A DNA stretch of 64,000 nucleotides. Source: Cladocopium goreaui (taxonomy: Eukaryota > Sar > Dinophyceae > Suessiales > Symbiodiniaceae). Of the stretch, positions 29,525 through 40,125 are shown piece by piece; the stretch's first letter is position 1; each line of letters opens with the position of its first letter. The notes beneath the pieces were generated by a model that ran no database searches, was not told the DNA's origin, and saw nothing but the letters and a program-made list of their open reading frames with translations. The translations under genes and the position numbers were made by a program. The DNA lies in assembly GCA_947184155.2 (NCBI GenBank), contig CAMXCT020001642.1:26001-90000 (forward strand). Reading direction: 5' to 3'.

Positions 29525-30811
29525 TAGGTTTGTTTGCTGGGTTCACTATTGCAGCAAGCTGTGCCAGAGCAGCCCCTGAAGAAGGGAAGCAAGCCATTTC
29601 CAAAATTGCCAAAGTCAAAGTGCAAGCCTTTCCCAAAAGAACCAATCCCTTATTAAACCCTTATTAAAGAACAGCTTTCCCACAATTTTCCAAGGCCCTG
29701 GACCAGTAGAGGCCCCATTTCACTTTAGTAGGTTTGTTTGCTGGGTTCACTATTGCAGCAAGCTGTGCCAGAGCAGCCCCTGGAAACCCAGAAGGGAAGC
29801 AAGCCTTTTCCAAAATTGCCAAATTCAAACCCCAAGCCTTTCCCAAAAGAACAAATCCCTTATTAAACCCTTATTAAAGAACAGCTTTTCCACAATTTTC
29901 CAAGGCCCTGGACCAGGAGAGGCTCCATTTCACTTTAGTAAGTTTGTTTGCTGGGTTCACTATTGCAGCAAGCTGTGCCAGAGCAGCCCCTGGAAGCCCA
30001 GAAGAGAAGCAAGCCTTTTCCAAAATTGCCAAATTCAAACTGCAAGCCTTTCCCAAAAGAACCAATCCCTTATTAAACCCTTATTAAAGAACAGCTTTTC
30101 CACAATTTTCCAAGGCCCTGGGCCAGGAGAGGCCCCATTTCACTTTAGTAGGTTTGTTTGCTGGGTTCACTATTGCAGCAAGCTGTGCCAGAGCAGCCCC
30201 TGAAGAAGGGAAGCAAGCCATTTCCAAAATTGCCAAATTCAAACTGCAAGCCTTTCCCAAAAGAACCAATCCCTTATTAAACCCTTATTAAAGAACAGCT
30301 TTCCCACAATTTTCCAAGGCCCTGGACCAGTAGAGGCCCCATTTCACTTTAGTAGGTTTGTTTGCTGGGTTCACTATTGCAGCAAGCTGTGCCAGAGCAG
30401 CCCCTGAAGAAGGGAAGCAAGCCATTTCCAAAATTGCCAAATTCAAACTGCAAGCCTTTCCCAAAAGAACCAATCCCTTATTAAACCCTTATTAAAGAAC
30501 AGCTTTCCCACAATTTTCCAAGGCCCTGGACCAGTAGAGGCACCATTTCACTTTAGTAGGTTTGTTTGCTGGGTTCACTATTGCAGCAAGCTGTGCCAGA
30601 GCAGCCCCTGGAAGCCCAGAAGGGAAGCAAGCCATTTCCAAAATTGCCAAATTCAAACTCCAAGCCTTTCCCAAAAGAACCAATCCCTTATTAAACCCTT
30701 ATTAAAGAACAGCTTTTCCACAATTTTCCAAGGCCCTGGACCAGGAGAGGCCCCATTTCACTTTAGTAGGTTTGTTTGCTGGGTTCACTATTGCAGCAAG
30801 CTGTGCCAGAG
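29525..30811. repeat. satellite with 204/210-bp units
   Basis: Units start with TAGGTTTGTTTGCTGGGTTC at 29525, 29729, 29939, 30149, 30353, 30557 and 30767. Spacings are 204 or 210 bp, a 6-bp length polymorphism at GAAGAAGGG / GGAAGCCCAGAAGGG. The last unit is cut by the TACAAG array. Each unit gives a 60-63-codon minus-strand ORF (FGKGL/LLGKA... to ENCGKAVL). Both unit lengths are multiples of three, but each unit contains stops in TTATTAAACCCTTATTAAAG. Confidence 0.95.
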
Positions 30812-31372
30812 CTACAAGTACTACAAGTACTACAAGTACTACAAATACTACAAGTACTACAAGTACTACAAGTACTACAAGTACTACAAGTACTACAAGT
30901 ACTACAAGTACTACAAGTACTACACGTACTACAAGTACTACAAGTACTACACGTACTACAAGTACTACAAGTACTACAAGTACTACAAGTACTACAAGTA
31001 CTACAAGTACTACAAGTACTACAAGTACTACATGTACTACAAGTACTACAAGTACTACAAGTACTGCAAGTACTACAAGTACTACAAGTACTGCAAGTAC
31101 TACAAGAACTACATGTACTACAAGTACTACAAGTACTACAAGTACTACAAGTACTACAAGTACTACAAGTACTACAAGTACTACAAGTACTACAAGTACT
31201 ACAATTACTACAAGTACTACAAGTACTACAAGTACTACAAGTACTACAAGTACTACAAGTACTACAAGTACTACAAGTACTACATGTACTACAAGTACTA
31301 CAAGTACTACTACAAGTACTACAAGTACTACTACAAGTACTACAAGTACTACAAGTACTACAAATACCACAA
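30812..31372. repeat. 9-bp array TACAAGTAC
   Basis: About 60 copies of CTACAAGTA with CGT, TGT and GCA variants. It replaces the rest of the seventh satellite unit. All six frames are open, giving VLVVLV and TTSTTS artefacts. Confidence 0.95.
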
Positions 31373-31504
31373 CTTCATCGGCAAAAAAAAACAATAGTAA
31401 TTAGATTTCAATTGTAGCCAATTGAAATCCTTACTTAATTGAGGATATGTTTTTCTTTTGGGAAGAAAATTTTTGACTTTCTACTTTAAAGAGAGTCCAG
31501 AAAT

Positions 31505-31600
31505 AGTTTAGGGGGGGGGGGCACACACTAATCAGGAACCAACATTAGTGAGGCCAGGTCATACGAAGTGCTGCGCCTGTCACGCGAAATCATCTTAGCA
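31505..31600. other. poly-G run and short repeats
   Basis: A G10 run at 31511-31520, then the inverse copy of the 29288 string, then AGTGCTGCGCCTGTCACG, a variant of the satellite core. Confidence 0.5.
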
Positions 31601-31614
31601 AACCTGACGACCTG

Positions 31615-31938
31615 ATGCTCCAAAATGCAACCTCTTTTTCGACATCTCAGCTTCCAAAAGTGCTCCGCAGGTGCTTTGCACCTTTTGACTTCGACATGCG
31701 CTTCGCGCCACAGCGGTGTGCAATTTTTCCCCTCTCATCTTCCCAGCTAGCTGGCTCCGCACCCGTCGCTTTAGCAAGCCTACTTTTCGACTTTCGACCC
31801 TCCGGAGCCACAAGACATTGGAACAACACAGTGTTTCGCGACTTTTTCTACCTTTTCGTGCGCCTCTCTTCTGATCCTTTCTCTTGTTTGAGTGCTCTCA
31901 CCACTGTTGCTGCATCTGTCCATAAGTCGGAAGTTTGA
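31615..31938 (+). repeat. likely dispersed-repeat ORF
   Basis: A 107-codon open frame reading FDFRPSGATRHWNNTVFRDF near its end. I recall very similar strings (KHWKNTVFRDF) in many predicted dinoflagellate proteins, which points to a dispersed repeat rather than a single gene. That is recollection, not a search. No splice or start evidence. Confidence 0.4.
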
Positions 31939-32676
31939 CCTCAAAACTTCCTTCGATCAGACTTTATTAGATATAATGTGTAAATGGGTGAGCCCCAAAA
32001 CCATAGATTTCAATACTCAAATTGTCATCCATGCCTTGGGTGATTTGGGGGGTGCCCCCATTTTGGGAAACCCCAATATATTGAATACTGAAAATTCCAC
32101 GCTGACTGAACCATATATCCAATTTGACATAGTTCATGGCATTTCTTGCCATGATAATGGATAATTTTCATGAGATCAGAATCATTGAGTATCTCGATCA
32201 TGAAAAGTTCCATTGATTTGCTTTTATTCACGGTCGTTAATGGTAATGAGTGATAGCTAATGATACCACATGTTTTTTTGTAATGTTGATATAATTAGTG
32301 GGCATTTATGGTATTTAATGAGTGTAATGACTGGTGAACTATTTACTCGTACCAATATCCAAGAATATATCCAAACACAGCCTATAAATGGTGAAATGTG
32401 TTTCATTGATATGCACAGCATGCCCAGGTGGAGCATGCTCAAAAGGCAAGGGCATTGTTTCTAAGCGTGTCACGAACAGCCGGTGAGAAATGCCCAGTTG
32501 TGTTTGATAGTTGTAACGCGGGGTTATACTGGCATCATGCAGATGATTATCTTCCACTGAGCATCCTGAAACATATATTTTGAGGGTGCATCCCATTTAG
32601 TATAGGTGCGCTATAGCTGGGGCATACGATGTATAAAACTGCCTTAAATTATGGTTATTGGCTACGTACTGACTTA
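31939..32676. other. non-coding, no feature seen
   Basis: AT-rich. No exon, inverted repeat or RNA signal recognised. Confidence 0.5.
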
Positions 32677-32689
32677 AGGGGCGCACATC

Positions 32690-32810
32690 CAAATCCATGG
32701 CAATTCCTGCCAGCCAGGTTCTAAAATTCCAGAATCTCCAAGAGATTTCAGGATGTCCCGCAGCATCATGGCTTCGATCGTCGAGTCGTCGAGGGATCGT
32801 TGGTTTTTTT
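32690..32810 (-). CDS. minus-strand exon-like segment
   Basis: The minus strand is open for about 52 codons, reading QRSLDDSTIEAMMLRDILKS then LGDSGILEPGWQ, an amphipathic helix-like sequence. A TGGCAG/GAATTG site could be a GA donor. No good acceptor was found upstream (an A9 tract lies there), so the boundaries are approximate. It may belong with the minus-strand exon at 33327-33641. Confidence 0.35.
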
Positions 32811-33326
32811 TTGGGTCGGGCCATTGTCACCCAACACAAATCGGGCGGAGAATCCACCGGAATGGCAATGAGATCCTAAAAGAGCAGTGTTGGTTTTAAT
32901 CGGGCAAAATCTGGATATCCATCATGTCGCCAAAACTGAAAATATCCTTTCGGCAACGCCTGCAAGGAAACTCATCAGGTTTTCTGTTTATATCCCAACC
33001 CCAGGTTCAAGGAGGATCACCACGAATCGTTTGTAGTGGCAACTTCCAAACGGAACAGACTGTCCGCTTGTGTGGATGTGGTAGGATTTACTTGGAAGAT
33101 CTTGGAAGGATTAAATCTGATTCTGGGACTTGAGTGTTTTTCAAAGTTGAGATTTGTTGGTGTGCAACCTCTCCTTGCAATGACTGATGAAAGCCGGAAA
33201 TTGCAAATGGTCATCCCGTTTCCTTTCAAAGTCATTATGTCATTATGAGTACAATGCGGGCTTCCCAGTTGAACGTGCATAGATTCATCATGATTCATCT
33301 AAGTATAGATATTTTCCGTAAATAAC

Positions 33327-33641
33327 CTCGTCCCACATTGCAGGGTCTACGCTTCCCGAAACAAAGTAACCCCCCGGGTTGTACCAATACTTCTTTTGAA
33401 ATCATCTCATCCCCTGGGACCCCTCCATGAAAACATGTACACCATTTGTCACTGAAAATCTCGGCATGGGCAATGGGGATCATGGCAAATCGTGCAGACA
33501 ACAGGTCAAACATCTGGTGTTTGGAGATATTTGAAACGTAATATTTTTTGATGGCAGGAAGTTTATATACCGACTCTAGGATCTCAAAACTCACGGTTTT
33601 CCAAATGACATCAAGTGCCTCCTGGATGCTTCGTTTGAGGT
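33327..33641 (-). CDS. minus-strand exon of an unknown protein (105 codons)
   Basis: On the minus strand a TTCCCGCAG acceptor is followed in phase 1 by DLKRSIQEALDVIWKTVSFE, ILESVYKLPAIKKYYVSNIS, KHQMFDLLSARFAMIPIAHA and on to GGLLCFGKRRPCNVGRG. It ends before GTTATT in phase 1. The amphipathic N-terminal half and Cys-containing C-terminal half look like a folded domain. No family recognised. This is the best-supported minus-strand coding segment outside the retroelement. Confidence 0.6.
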
Positions 33642-33644
33642 CTG

Positions 33645-34182
33645 CGGGAATTCAGTCCCTTGTTTTGCTGGTGCTGTGAAACCTGATGTTCCTAGTACAA
33701 CGACCGAGTCGAGCGAGTCGAACGAATCGACAACAACGACAGCCACGACCACCACAACCACCACGACCACCACGACCACAACCACCACAACCACCACAAC
33801 AACCACAACCACCACGACGACCACGACCACGACCACGACCAACGACAACCTTAACCACCACAACCACCACAACCACAACCACAACCACCACCACCACAAA
33901 ACCACCACACACACACCACAACCACCACCACAAACACCACAACCACAACCACACACCACCACCACCACCACCAGCACCATCCAACCTCCACACCCACCAA
34001 CACCACCTACAATACTAACCACAACCCAAGACCCGAACACGACCACACCCACCACCACCACCACCACCACCACCACCACAACCACCACCACCACCACGAC
34101 CACAACCACCACCACCACCACGACCACCACTACATCCACGTTTGAGGCCCAGGCGGGCTCTCATTCCGCGCTGTTCAGTTGA
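33645..34182 (+). CDS. Thr-rich low-complexity ORF in ACC-repeat DNA
   Basis: Read on the plus strand, an ACC/ACG repeat encodes long Thr tracts with a His/Asn and a Pro/Gln-rich interval. Both ends are non-repetitive and protein-like: PCFAGAVKPDVPSTTTESSE before, STFEAQAGSHSALFS then TGA after. This resembles a mucin-like linker. The minus reading would be poly-Val, which is less plausible. It could still be simple-sequence DNA that happens to stay open. It starts 4 bp from the minus-strand exon at 33641, so the two are divergent. Confidence 0.4.
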
Positions 34183-34389
34183 TGTGAAATGTATTCCAGT
34201 AATACTAGTGTATTTTGTTTATTATCAATGTTTTTTCCAGCAAGAGACCCCGAACATCCCCAAACAGTGTGCAGGTAGGATTCTAAAGGGATGGGTGGAA
34301 AGGACCTAAAATCATCAGTGGCTGCAAGCTAGCAGGACAAGAGCGACCCTGGTAGTGAAACCATGGTGTTCATTGAAGGCGGTCTCTGG

Positions 34390-35060
34390 AAGAAGACGTG
34401 CCAGGTAAGATCTTGCGAAGATCTCTGTAGAAGATCGTGCGCAAGATCTCCTTGACAGGTTCTCTGTATAGAAGCTGCTGTGCAAGATCCCTGTGTAAGG
34501 CTATCTGTACAAGGTGCCTTTAGGAGATTTCCACAGAAGATCTGTGCAAGGGACCAAGACCCCTGCTCTCTTCACCATGTCTCTGCACAGATCTCTAAAA
34601 GAGGTCTCTCGGCAAGACCTCTGGACAAGATCTCTATAAGGGATCTCTTGGCAATATCTCTTTCTGAGATCTCTGTACAAGCTCTCGAGAAGAGGTCTCT
34701 TGCCAAGATTTATGTAAGGAAGCTCTTGGCACGATCTCTGCAACAGATCTCTCTGCAATGTCACAAGGTCTCCATATGAGGTGTCCTGGCAAGACCTCTG
34801 TACAAGATCTCTATAAGAGGTCTCTTGGCAAGATCTCAACAGATCTCTATGCAATGTCTCTGTACAAGATCTCTTTATGAGATCTCTGTACAAGCTCTCT
34901 GTAAGAGTTCTCTTGGCAATATCTGTGTAAGGGATCTTTTGGCAAGACCTTTGCACAGACCTCTATGCAATGTCTCTGTACAATATCTCCATAAGAGGTG
35001 TCCTGGTAAGATTTTTTTACAAGGTCTTTATAAGAGGTCTCTTGGCAAGACTCTGGAAGA
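34390..35060. repeat. minisatellite of AAGATCTCTGTACAAGATC type
   Basis: Degenerate units of about 40 bp built from CTCTGTACAAGATCTCTATA and AGAGGTCTCTTGGCA. Both strands are open for 150 codons or more, so ORFs here are not reliable. Confidence 0.85.
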
Positions 35061-35063
35061 GAT

Positions 35064-35338
35064 CTCTGTATACATACATGCATACATGCGTACATGCATA
35101 CATGCATACATGCTTTCATGCAGACATGCTTACATGCATACATGCGCATGCATACATGCGTACATGCTTTCATGCACACATGCTTACATGCATACATGCA
35201 TACATTCATACATGCATACATGCATGCATGCATTCGTGCATACGTGCATACGTGCATACATGCATGCACGCGTACATGCATACATGCAGCCATGCATCCA
35301 TCCATCCATGCATACAAACATACAAACATACAAACATA
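35064..35338. repeat. CATACATG / CATACAAA repeats
   Basis: Eight- to ten-bp units (CATACATG with GCTTTCATG variants), passing into (CATACAAA) units at 35308-35338 that touch the putative LTR end. Confidence 0.9.
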
Positions 35339-35339
35339 C

Positions 35340-35549
35340 TGCGAAGCTTCAAGTTCACTTTCAAGTCCACCAAACAGTGCAGTGTCAGCCAGCTTCTAGT
35401 TTTCACTCACGCCAGTCTGTCTGTCACAGTACAACGTCTTCACAGCGTCAGTTGAGTTCCTAGTGCCACTTGAGCCAAACCATAGTTTGGCAGTGCAGTA
35501 GATTCAGTGTACTGTGCAGTGGAGTGCAGAGTGACAGTCATATCTAACA
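35340..35549 (-). mobile_element. 3' LTR of a Ty1/copia-type element
   Basis: On the minus strand the LTR starts TGTTAGATATGACTGTCACT immediately after a polypurine tract, the usual copia arrangement, and plausibly ends in CA at 35340. About 210 bp. It contains the hairpin CCAAACTATGGTTTGG followed by CTCAAG (35488-35469). The lower boundary is tentative because only one LTR is present. Confidence 0.6.
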
Positions 35550-35559
35550 CTCCCCTTTT
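35550..35559 (-). promoter_or_regulatory. polypurine tract (plus-strand primer)
   Basis: AAAAGGGGAG on the minus strand directly precedes TGTTAGATAT. In Ty1/copia elements this tract primes second-strand synthesis and marks the 3' LTR start. Confidence 0.7.
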
Positions 35560-35781
35560 GATCAGCAGTCCCATTGAGTGACTGAGGATCCACACTTATT
35601 ACAGTACGTGCAAGTTAAACAGTCCAAGTCTTGAGAAGTACGGACTTCAATACACTTATGAAAGTCCAAAGTGCTAGTTCCAAGTCTCATGCAGAGACAG
35701 TCAACCTAGTCTTCAGCATTCTCAGTTGAGTGCTTACTCCTATCGCTAACAGTCTGAATTTCAAAGCCTCTCAGTGTCATC

Positions 35782-36928
35782 TCAGTCGGCCTTCTTCACA
35801 GTGATCACAGTGTCAGTGGATGACAGTCCAAGTCCGCTGATCTGGATGTCAACCTTGAGATCAGTGCCAGTCTCAGTGATTGGCAAGGCCGCAGTTCCAG
35901 TGCCATAGTTGTGGTCCCAGGTGAACTTCTTCAGTTCAGCTGGAGTGCTGGCAAGTCCAGCCTTCTCCATTTGGAACTGAGTCAGTGGCAAGCGCCCAAA
36001 AAGAAAACGACGATGGGCATTGCAGTAGCGAGTGCCATTCAGTTGCTTGGAGAGTGAGTCGGCAAAGTCCGCCAGTGTCTAGGCAGTCTGGAAGGTCTGA
36101 CCTGACTCAGTCTCCAAGTCAGTGAGTTCGAAGTTCACAGCACCAGTTGCATTCACATAGGAGTGGCTGAAGTATCCTCGGTTGAATTGCTTCAGTCCAG
36201 CAACCTTAGTGCGTTCGAGCCACACAGCAGTGACCCTCAATGGCTCAGTGGAGTACTTCTGGAAGTTCTCCTGACCTTTTCACAGTTGCAGTGTTGAGTA
36301 CAGCAAAGCGCTTCGAAGATCAGTCCACAAGTTGCACAGTGAACGATCAAACCACTCAGTTGGGATTTCCCCAGTTGCCAGTGCCAAGTCTGACAGTGTG
36401 AGTGGAAGTGACAGGAAGACAGGGTAGTCCACCTGCCTGTCAGTCAGGCGAGTGTACTCCGTTGCAGTGGCTGCGAGTACAGTCGCAGTTCTGTCTCTGA
36501 GTAGGCGTAGTGGGCAGTACTCAGACCCGGGAACACCAAGTTGGGTGAGAGTACGCCAATCCACACATCATCAGTAGACTCGTAGCCAGTCTTCTGTGCG
36601 ACCAGCAGTCCAAGTCCAAAGGAGTTGCACTTGGTAGTCGCAGTGGGCCGAGTAGTACGGCACAGGTACAGTGGGACCACTGTAGTGCAGGACAGCTCAG
36701 TGTGGTTGAGCAGTTGGTGAGTGCACTTCTTTTCCAGTGCTGCGTTGCGATCCAGCATCTGGCGAGTCACACTCCCAGCTGAGTAACACTAAGTTCCAGT
36801 TCCCGACTCTTCAGCATCTCAATCACAGTATTGTAGGCGTCAGTGTCTGGAACAGCAGTCAGTGCTACCTCAGTATTCTGAGTTTCTCCATTCTGTGCGA
36901 CGGCCACGGCGGCAGTCTCAGTTGCCAT
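35782..36928 (-). pseudogene. extra decayed ORF (about 380 codons) downstream of copia pol
   Basis: A minus-strand coding region starts with ATG at 36928 (MATETAAVAVAQNGETQNTE) and ends ISGLGLSSTDTVITVKKAD at 35782. It is broken by a GT duplication near 36770, a second frame change near 36480-36540, a TGA at 36280-36282 and a TAG near 36079. The last 260 codons lie in one frame. It lies between RNase H and the polypurine tract, where copia elements normally have no gene. It has no zinc knuckle or coiled coil, and ends in a Gly/Thr/Ser-rich beta-like segment. Its length would fit a small capsid-type protein, and dinoflagellate RNA-virus capsid copies are reported in Symbiodiniaceae genomes, but I cannot confirm homology. 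The tetramer ACTG is unusually frequent throughout. Alternatives: a captured host gene or a novel accessory ORF. Confidence 0.6.
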
Positions 36929-37225
36929 CCTCAGTGTCAGGGAGGAGGTAGTGCAGCGCTACAGTGACGTAGTGCCTGGTAGTACTCAATTTCAGTCTCT
37001 ACCAGTCATTGCAGTCAAACAGCGAGTGGGTTTGAACCACGAAAAACGAGCTGCAGAGTCGAATTCAGTTCCTGTGCTTGAGTACCGTTCAGTGCAGATT
37101 TGATTTCTTGAAATTCAGTAAAAAGTAGAACTCAGTGAGCTCTTGGCCAAATTCAGTGCAAAGACGAAGTGAGAGTGCTGAGTTGCAGCTACAGTTCAGC
37201 GGCAGTTCAGCAGCAGTCTCCCCTT

Positions 37226-38534
37226 TGAGACCACAAATTTTAGATATGTTCTTTTCAGGCACTTAATGAAAATATAATATTTATTTGAACTTATCATAGA
37301 ACTTATTTTCACTTATTTTCACTTATTTTATTTTTTTGATATTTTCAAAGATTCAGAGCTGATAATAGACGCAGTATTTTTTTTACACATTTTGAAAAAC
37401 ACGATTGAATATAAGAAATAAAATCGTGGAAAAACGCATTCGAAGGTTTATTTGTTGGGTCGTTTTTTTTTGAGTAGATTTTCCTGTTTCAGGATATTTT
37501 CCGATTTAAGAACCTTCCTTTTCAGGAACCATCTTTTACAGGAATTTTCCTTTTCAGGAACCATCCTTTTCAGGAATTATCCTTCCCAGGGAATGTCTTT
37601 TCCAAGAATTTTTCTATGCAGAAAATATTTGTTGATTTTTTAAATGTGTGAAATGTGCTCAAAATTATGAATTTTCAAATTTTCTGAATTTTCTGGATTT
37701 TCTGAATTTTCTGAATTTTCCTCATTTTCTTCATTTTCTGAATTTCGGAATTATATACATATATACATATATATATATATATTTAAATAAATATATATAT
37801 ATATTTAAATAAATATATATATATATCTATATATAGTTCTGAATTTTCTGAATTTTCCAAATTTTCTGAATTTTATGAATTTTCTGGATTTCTGAATTTT
37901 ATGAATTTTCTAGATTTTCTGAATTGTCTGAATTTTCAAAATTTACTGCACTTTCTCAACTGTTTGAACTTTGTAAATGTGAAGATTCTGGAGTATATAC
38001 AACCGAATCCTTTTTAAGAATTTCAATGAACATGTTGTGAAAACAATGTGAACGCTCACAGAAATTCAAAATAAAGTGGCTTAAAGTGGGCTCCACTTTG
38101 GGACCACTACGCGGCATGAACATTTAGGTATATGTCCATCTTCTTTGCTGGGATTTTCCTTTATAGGAAGAATCATTTTCCAGAAAATTCCTTTTCTGGA
38201 AGTTCCCTTCACAGGGAGTATCCTTCTCAGGAAGTTTCCTTCTGAGCTGCTGCCAATTCCGTTACTCCATCGAAGAGAAAAACGGACAAAAAAGCATAAA
38301 ACGTGTCCAGATATTTTCAGATATTTTCAGATTTTTTTGACTAATATTCGACTATATTTGATTATATCTTAATTATTATGTAGTAAATTCAAATAAAAAG
38401 TAAGTGGAACTTAACGCAAAATAAATTTTAAGAAAACAATTTAAAAATAATATTAGCAGGATAATAGCAACTTATCAGATATTTATAAGCTCGTTAAGTG
38501 CCTGACGTGGAAATATCTAAAATTTGTGGTCTCA
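37226..38534. mobile_element. 1.3-kb AT-rich element with terminal inverted repeats
   Basis: The left end TGAGACCACAAATTTTAGAT continuing through CAGGCACTTAA is repeated in inverse at the right end (CTTAAGTGCCTGACGTGG-like copy, ending GTGGTCTCA at 38534), about 45 bp at roughly 85% identity. Inside are degenerate CTTTTCAGGAA units, GAATTTTCTG repeats and a (TA)n tract near 37760-37830. No substantial ORF. It lies between the RNase H remnant and the extra ORF. TCAAAG flanks both ends and may be the target duplication. Confidence 0.7.
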
Positions 38535-39236
38535 GCTTTGAAAACTTAGTCTACCAAAGTGAGTTTCCGCAGTGTCTTGGTGAAACAGTGCCTGTAGTTC
38601 GAGGTTACAAATCAAAACAACGAAAAACAGTTTCAACACAAAACCTATACCTAAGTGTGATTTCAAAGTTTCAGTGTCCAGGTATTTAGTAAAGGGGTTT
38701 GCGCAGTTTTCAGTAGCATGAACCTTGCGTATTTGGAGGTCTCCCCGCGAAACCAAGTCTTGCATGTACAAAAATCTCAGTTCAACGTGCCTGGTTTTCT
38801 TTCCAGAACCAAACCTAGTTGCCATGCTCTTTCCTGCTGTGCTGTCAGTGTAAATGTGGAGTTTGACTTTCTTTGCCAGTTTCACGCCGAGAATCAAGTT
38901 TCTTACGTACAGTGTTTCGAAATTCCTTGTCCTATCGCGTACAGCTCGGCTTCTCCTGAGGAGAGCGCGATAGTACCCTGAGTTCTTGCGCAAAAGTCTA
39001 CAGGACAATTGAGGAGTTTGACAACAACGCCTGAAGTTGATTTTCGAGTTCGCTGGCAACCAGCCTAGTCACTGTCCACAAAACATCCCAAATCAAGAGT
39101 GCATTTGTTGCTACTAAGAGTGATCCCCGCACGAAGTCGGTGCACATAGTCCTTAGTTCCAGCAAGGCACCTCCGTAAGTGTTTCAGTTTCAGTAAACTT
39201 CGGTTTGTCGGTGCAGTCAGGTCTCTTGAAAGTTCC
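38532..39236 (-). pseudogene. copia RNase H domain, degraded
   Basis: On the minus strand, in order: YATKELSRDLTAPTNRSLLK (shared RT/RNase H linker), DSD-stop-AGC where the family has DSDWAGC, TRKSTSG, ALSSGEAELYA, then after a frame change HIYTDSTAGKSMATRFGSG and TRHVELRFLYMQDLV. These are the diagnostic Ty1/copia RNase H blocks, which degrade the RNA of the RNA/DNA hybrid. At least two frameshifts (near 39237 and 38912) and one TAG in place of a Trp codon. Its 3' end is cut by the inverted-repeat element at 38534. Confidence 0.85.
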
Positions 39237-40112
39237 TTAGTCGCATATGTCTGGTCTGATCAAAGCTAACCACAACAGTTTTCCAACAGCAGTGCGATAA
39301 ACTTTGTGTTCGTCAGCGCCTAGTGGATCATCCAAGTCCAGTCGGTGTGAAAAACTAGTGGTACCCGTGGTTCCTACCGCTGTAGCCTTGACCAGGTTGT
39401 ACAAGTCCGGCGTCTTAGTGATGTAGTCTTGCGGCATGCAAATGTCTACGCTGTCGCCGTTATGTCGCAAAACGCGTCCAAGAAAATTTACTGACTTACC
39501 AGGCTTCAGTTCAGCTTCAATTTTGAGTAAAACTTCCTTTTCCAAGTCTTTGGTGAATTGCACGGCAAGTTCATGCTTTCCACAAACCAAAAGGTCATCT
39601 ACGTAGCAAAGGACATACAAGTCGCCAGAGGGATGACAGTACAAGTTCGGATCAGCTGTGCAGCGTCTCATTCCGAGTTTCAGCATCGTTGAACAAAAGT
39701 GTTGTTGCCACAGTGCTGGCGCTTGCTTCAAACCATACATTGCTCGTTTCAGTCTCCATAGGCAGTTCTGCCCAGGATAGTACTCTTTTGGTGGAATCAG
39801 CATTACACGGTCCATCATGAGTGCATGAAGAAACGCAGTGCTTATGTCACAAGTAAAACACGACCATGCTCTAGACAACATCATAACAAGCAGTACGCTG
39901 AGTGTCACCAATATAGGTATACTTGCGAACAGAGTGTCTTGATCCATGTTTTCTTGAAAGCATCCGCGAGCAGTGAGTCTGCATCTGACAGTGTTTGCAG
40001 CCTTCCAGCGTTTCACCTATTTGCAGTCAAGTGCTGAGTCAATGTCTTCTTGCGAACGCTGTTCTATTGAAACTTCTTCATACACATCAAATTCTTTCAC
40101 TTGGAAGTTCAT
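39237..40112 (-). pseudogene. copia reverse transcriptase domain, degraded
   Basis: The minus strand contains the copia RT order: DCK-stop-VKRWKA (family DCKWV), RLTARGCFQ, CDISTAFLHA, MYGLKQAPALWQQHF and the catalytic LCYVDDLLVCG motif, then VNFLGRVLRHNGDSV and GKLLWLALIRPDICD. It synthesises cDNA from element RNA. One TAG replaces the conserved Trp of DCKW, and the frame is lost just after RPDI. Upstream of about 40112 there is no integrase, protease or gag, so the element is 5'-truncated. Confidence 0.9.
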
Positions 40113-40125
40113 GCGGGTTAGTAAC

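Noticed and set aside
30702-31417. ORFs of more than 200 codons (VLVVLV, TTSTTS, YKYYKY)
   Set aside because: All frames of a 9-bp array without stops are open; pure repeat artefact.
34480-35463. ORFs of 100-210 codons on both strands
   Set aside because: They follow the AAGATCTCT and CATACATG repeats; both strands are equally open.
36280-36770. Two independent small genes in the copia downstream region
   Set aside because: The overlapping frames read as consecutive parts of one broken ORF; treating them separately would hide the pseudogene.
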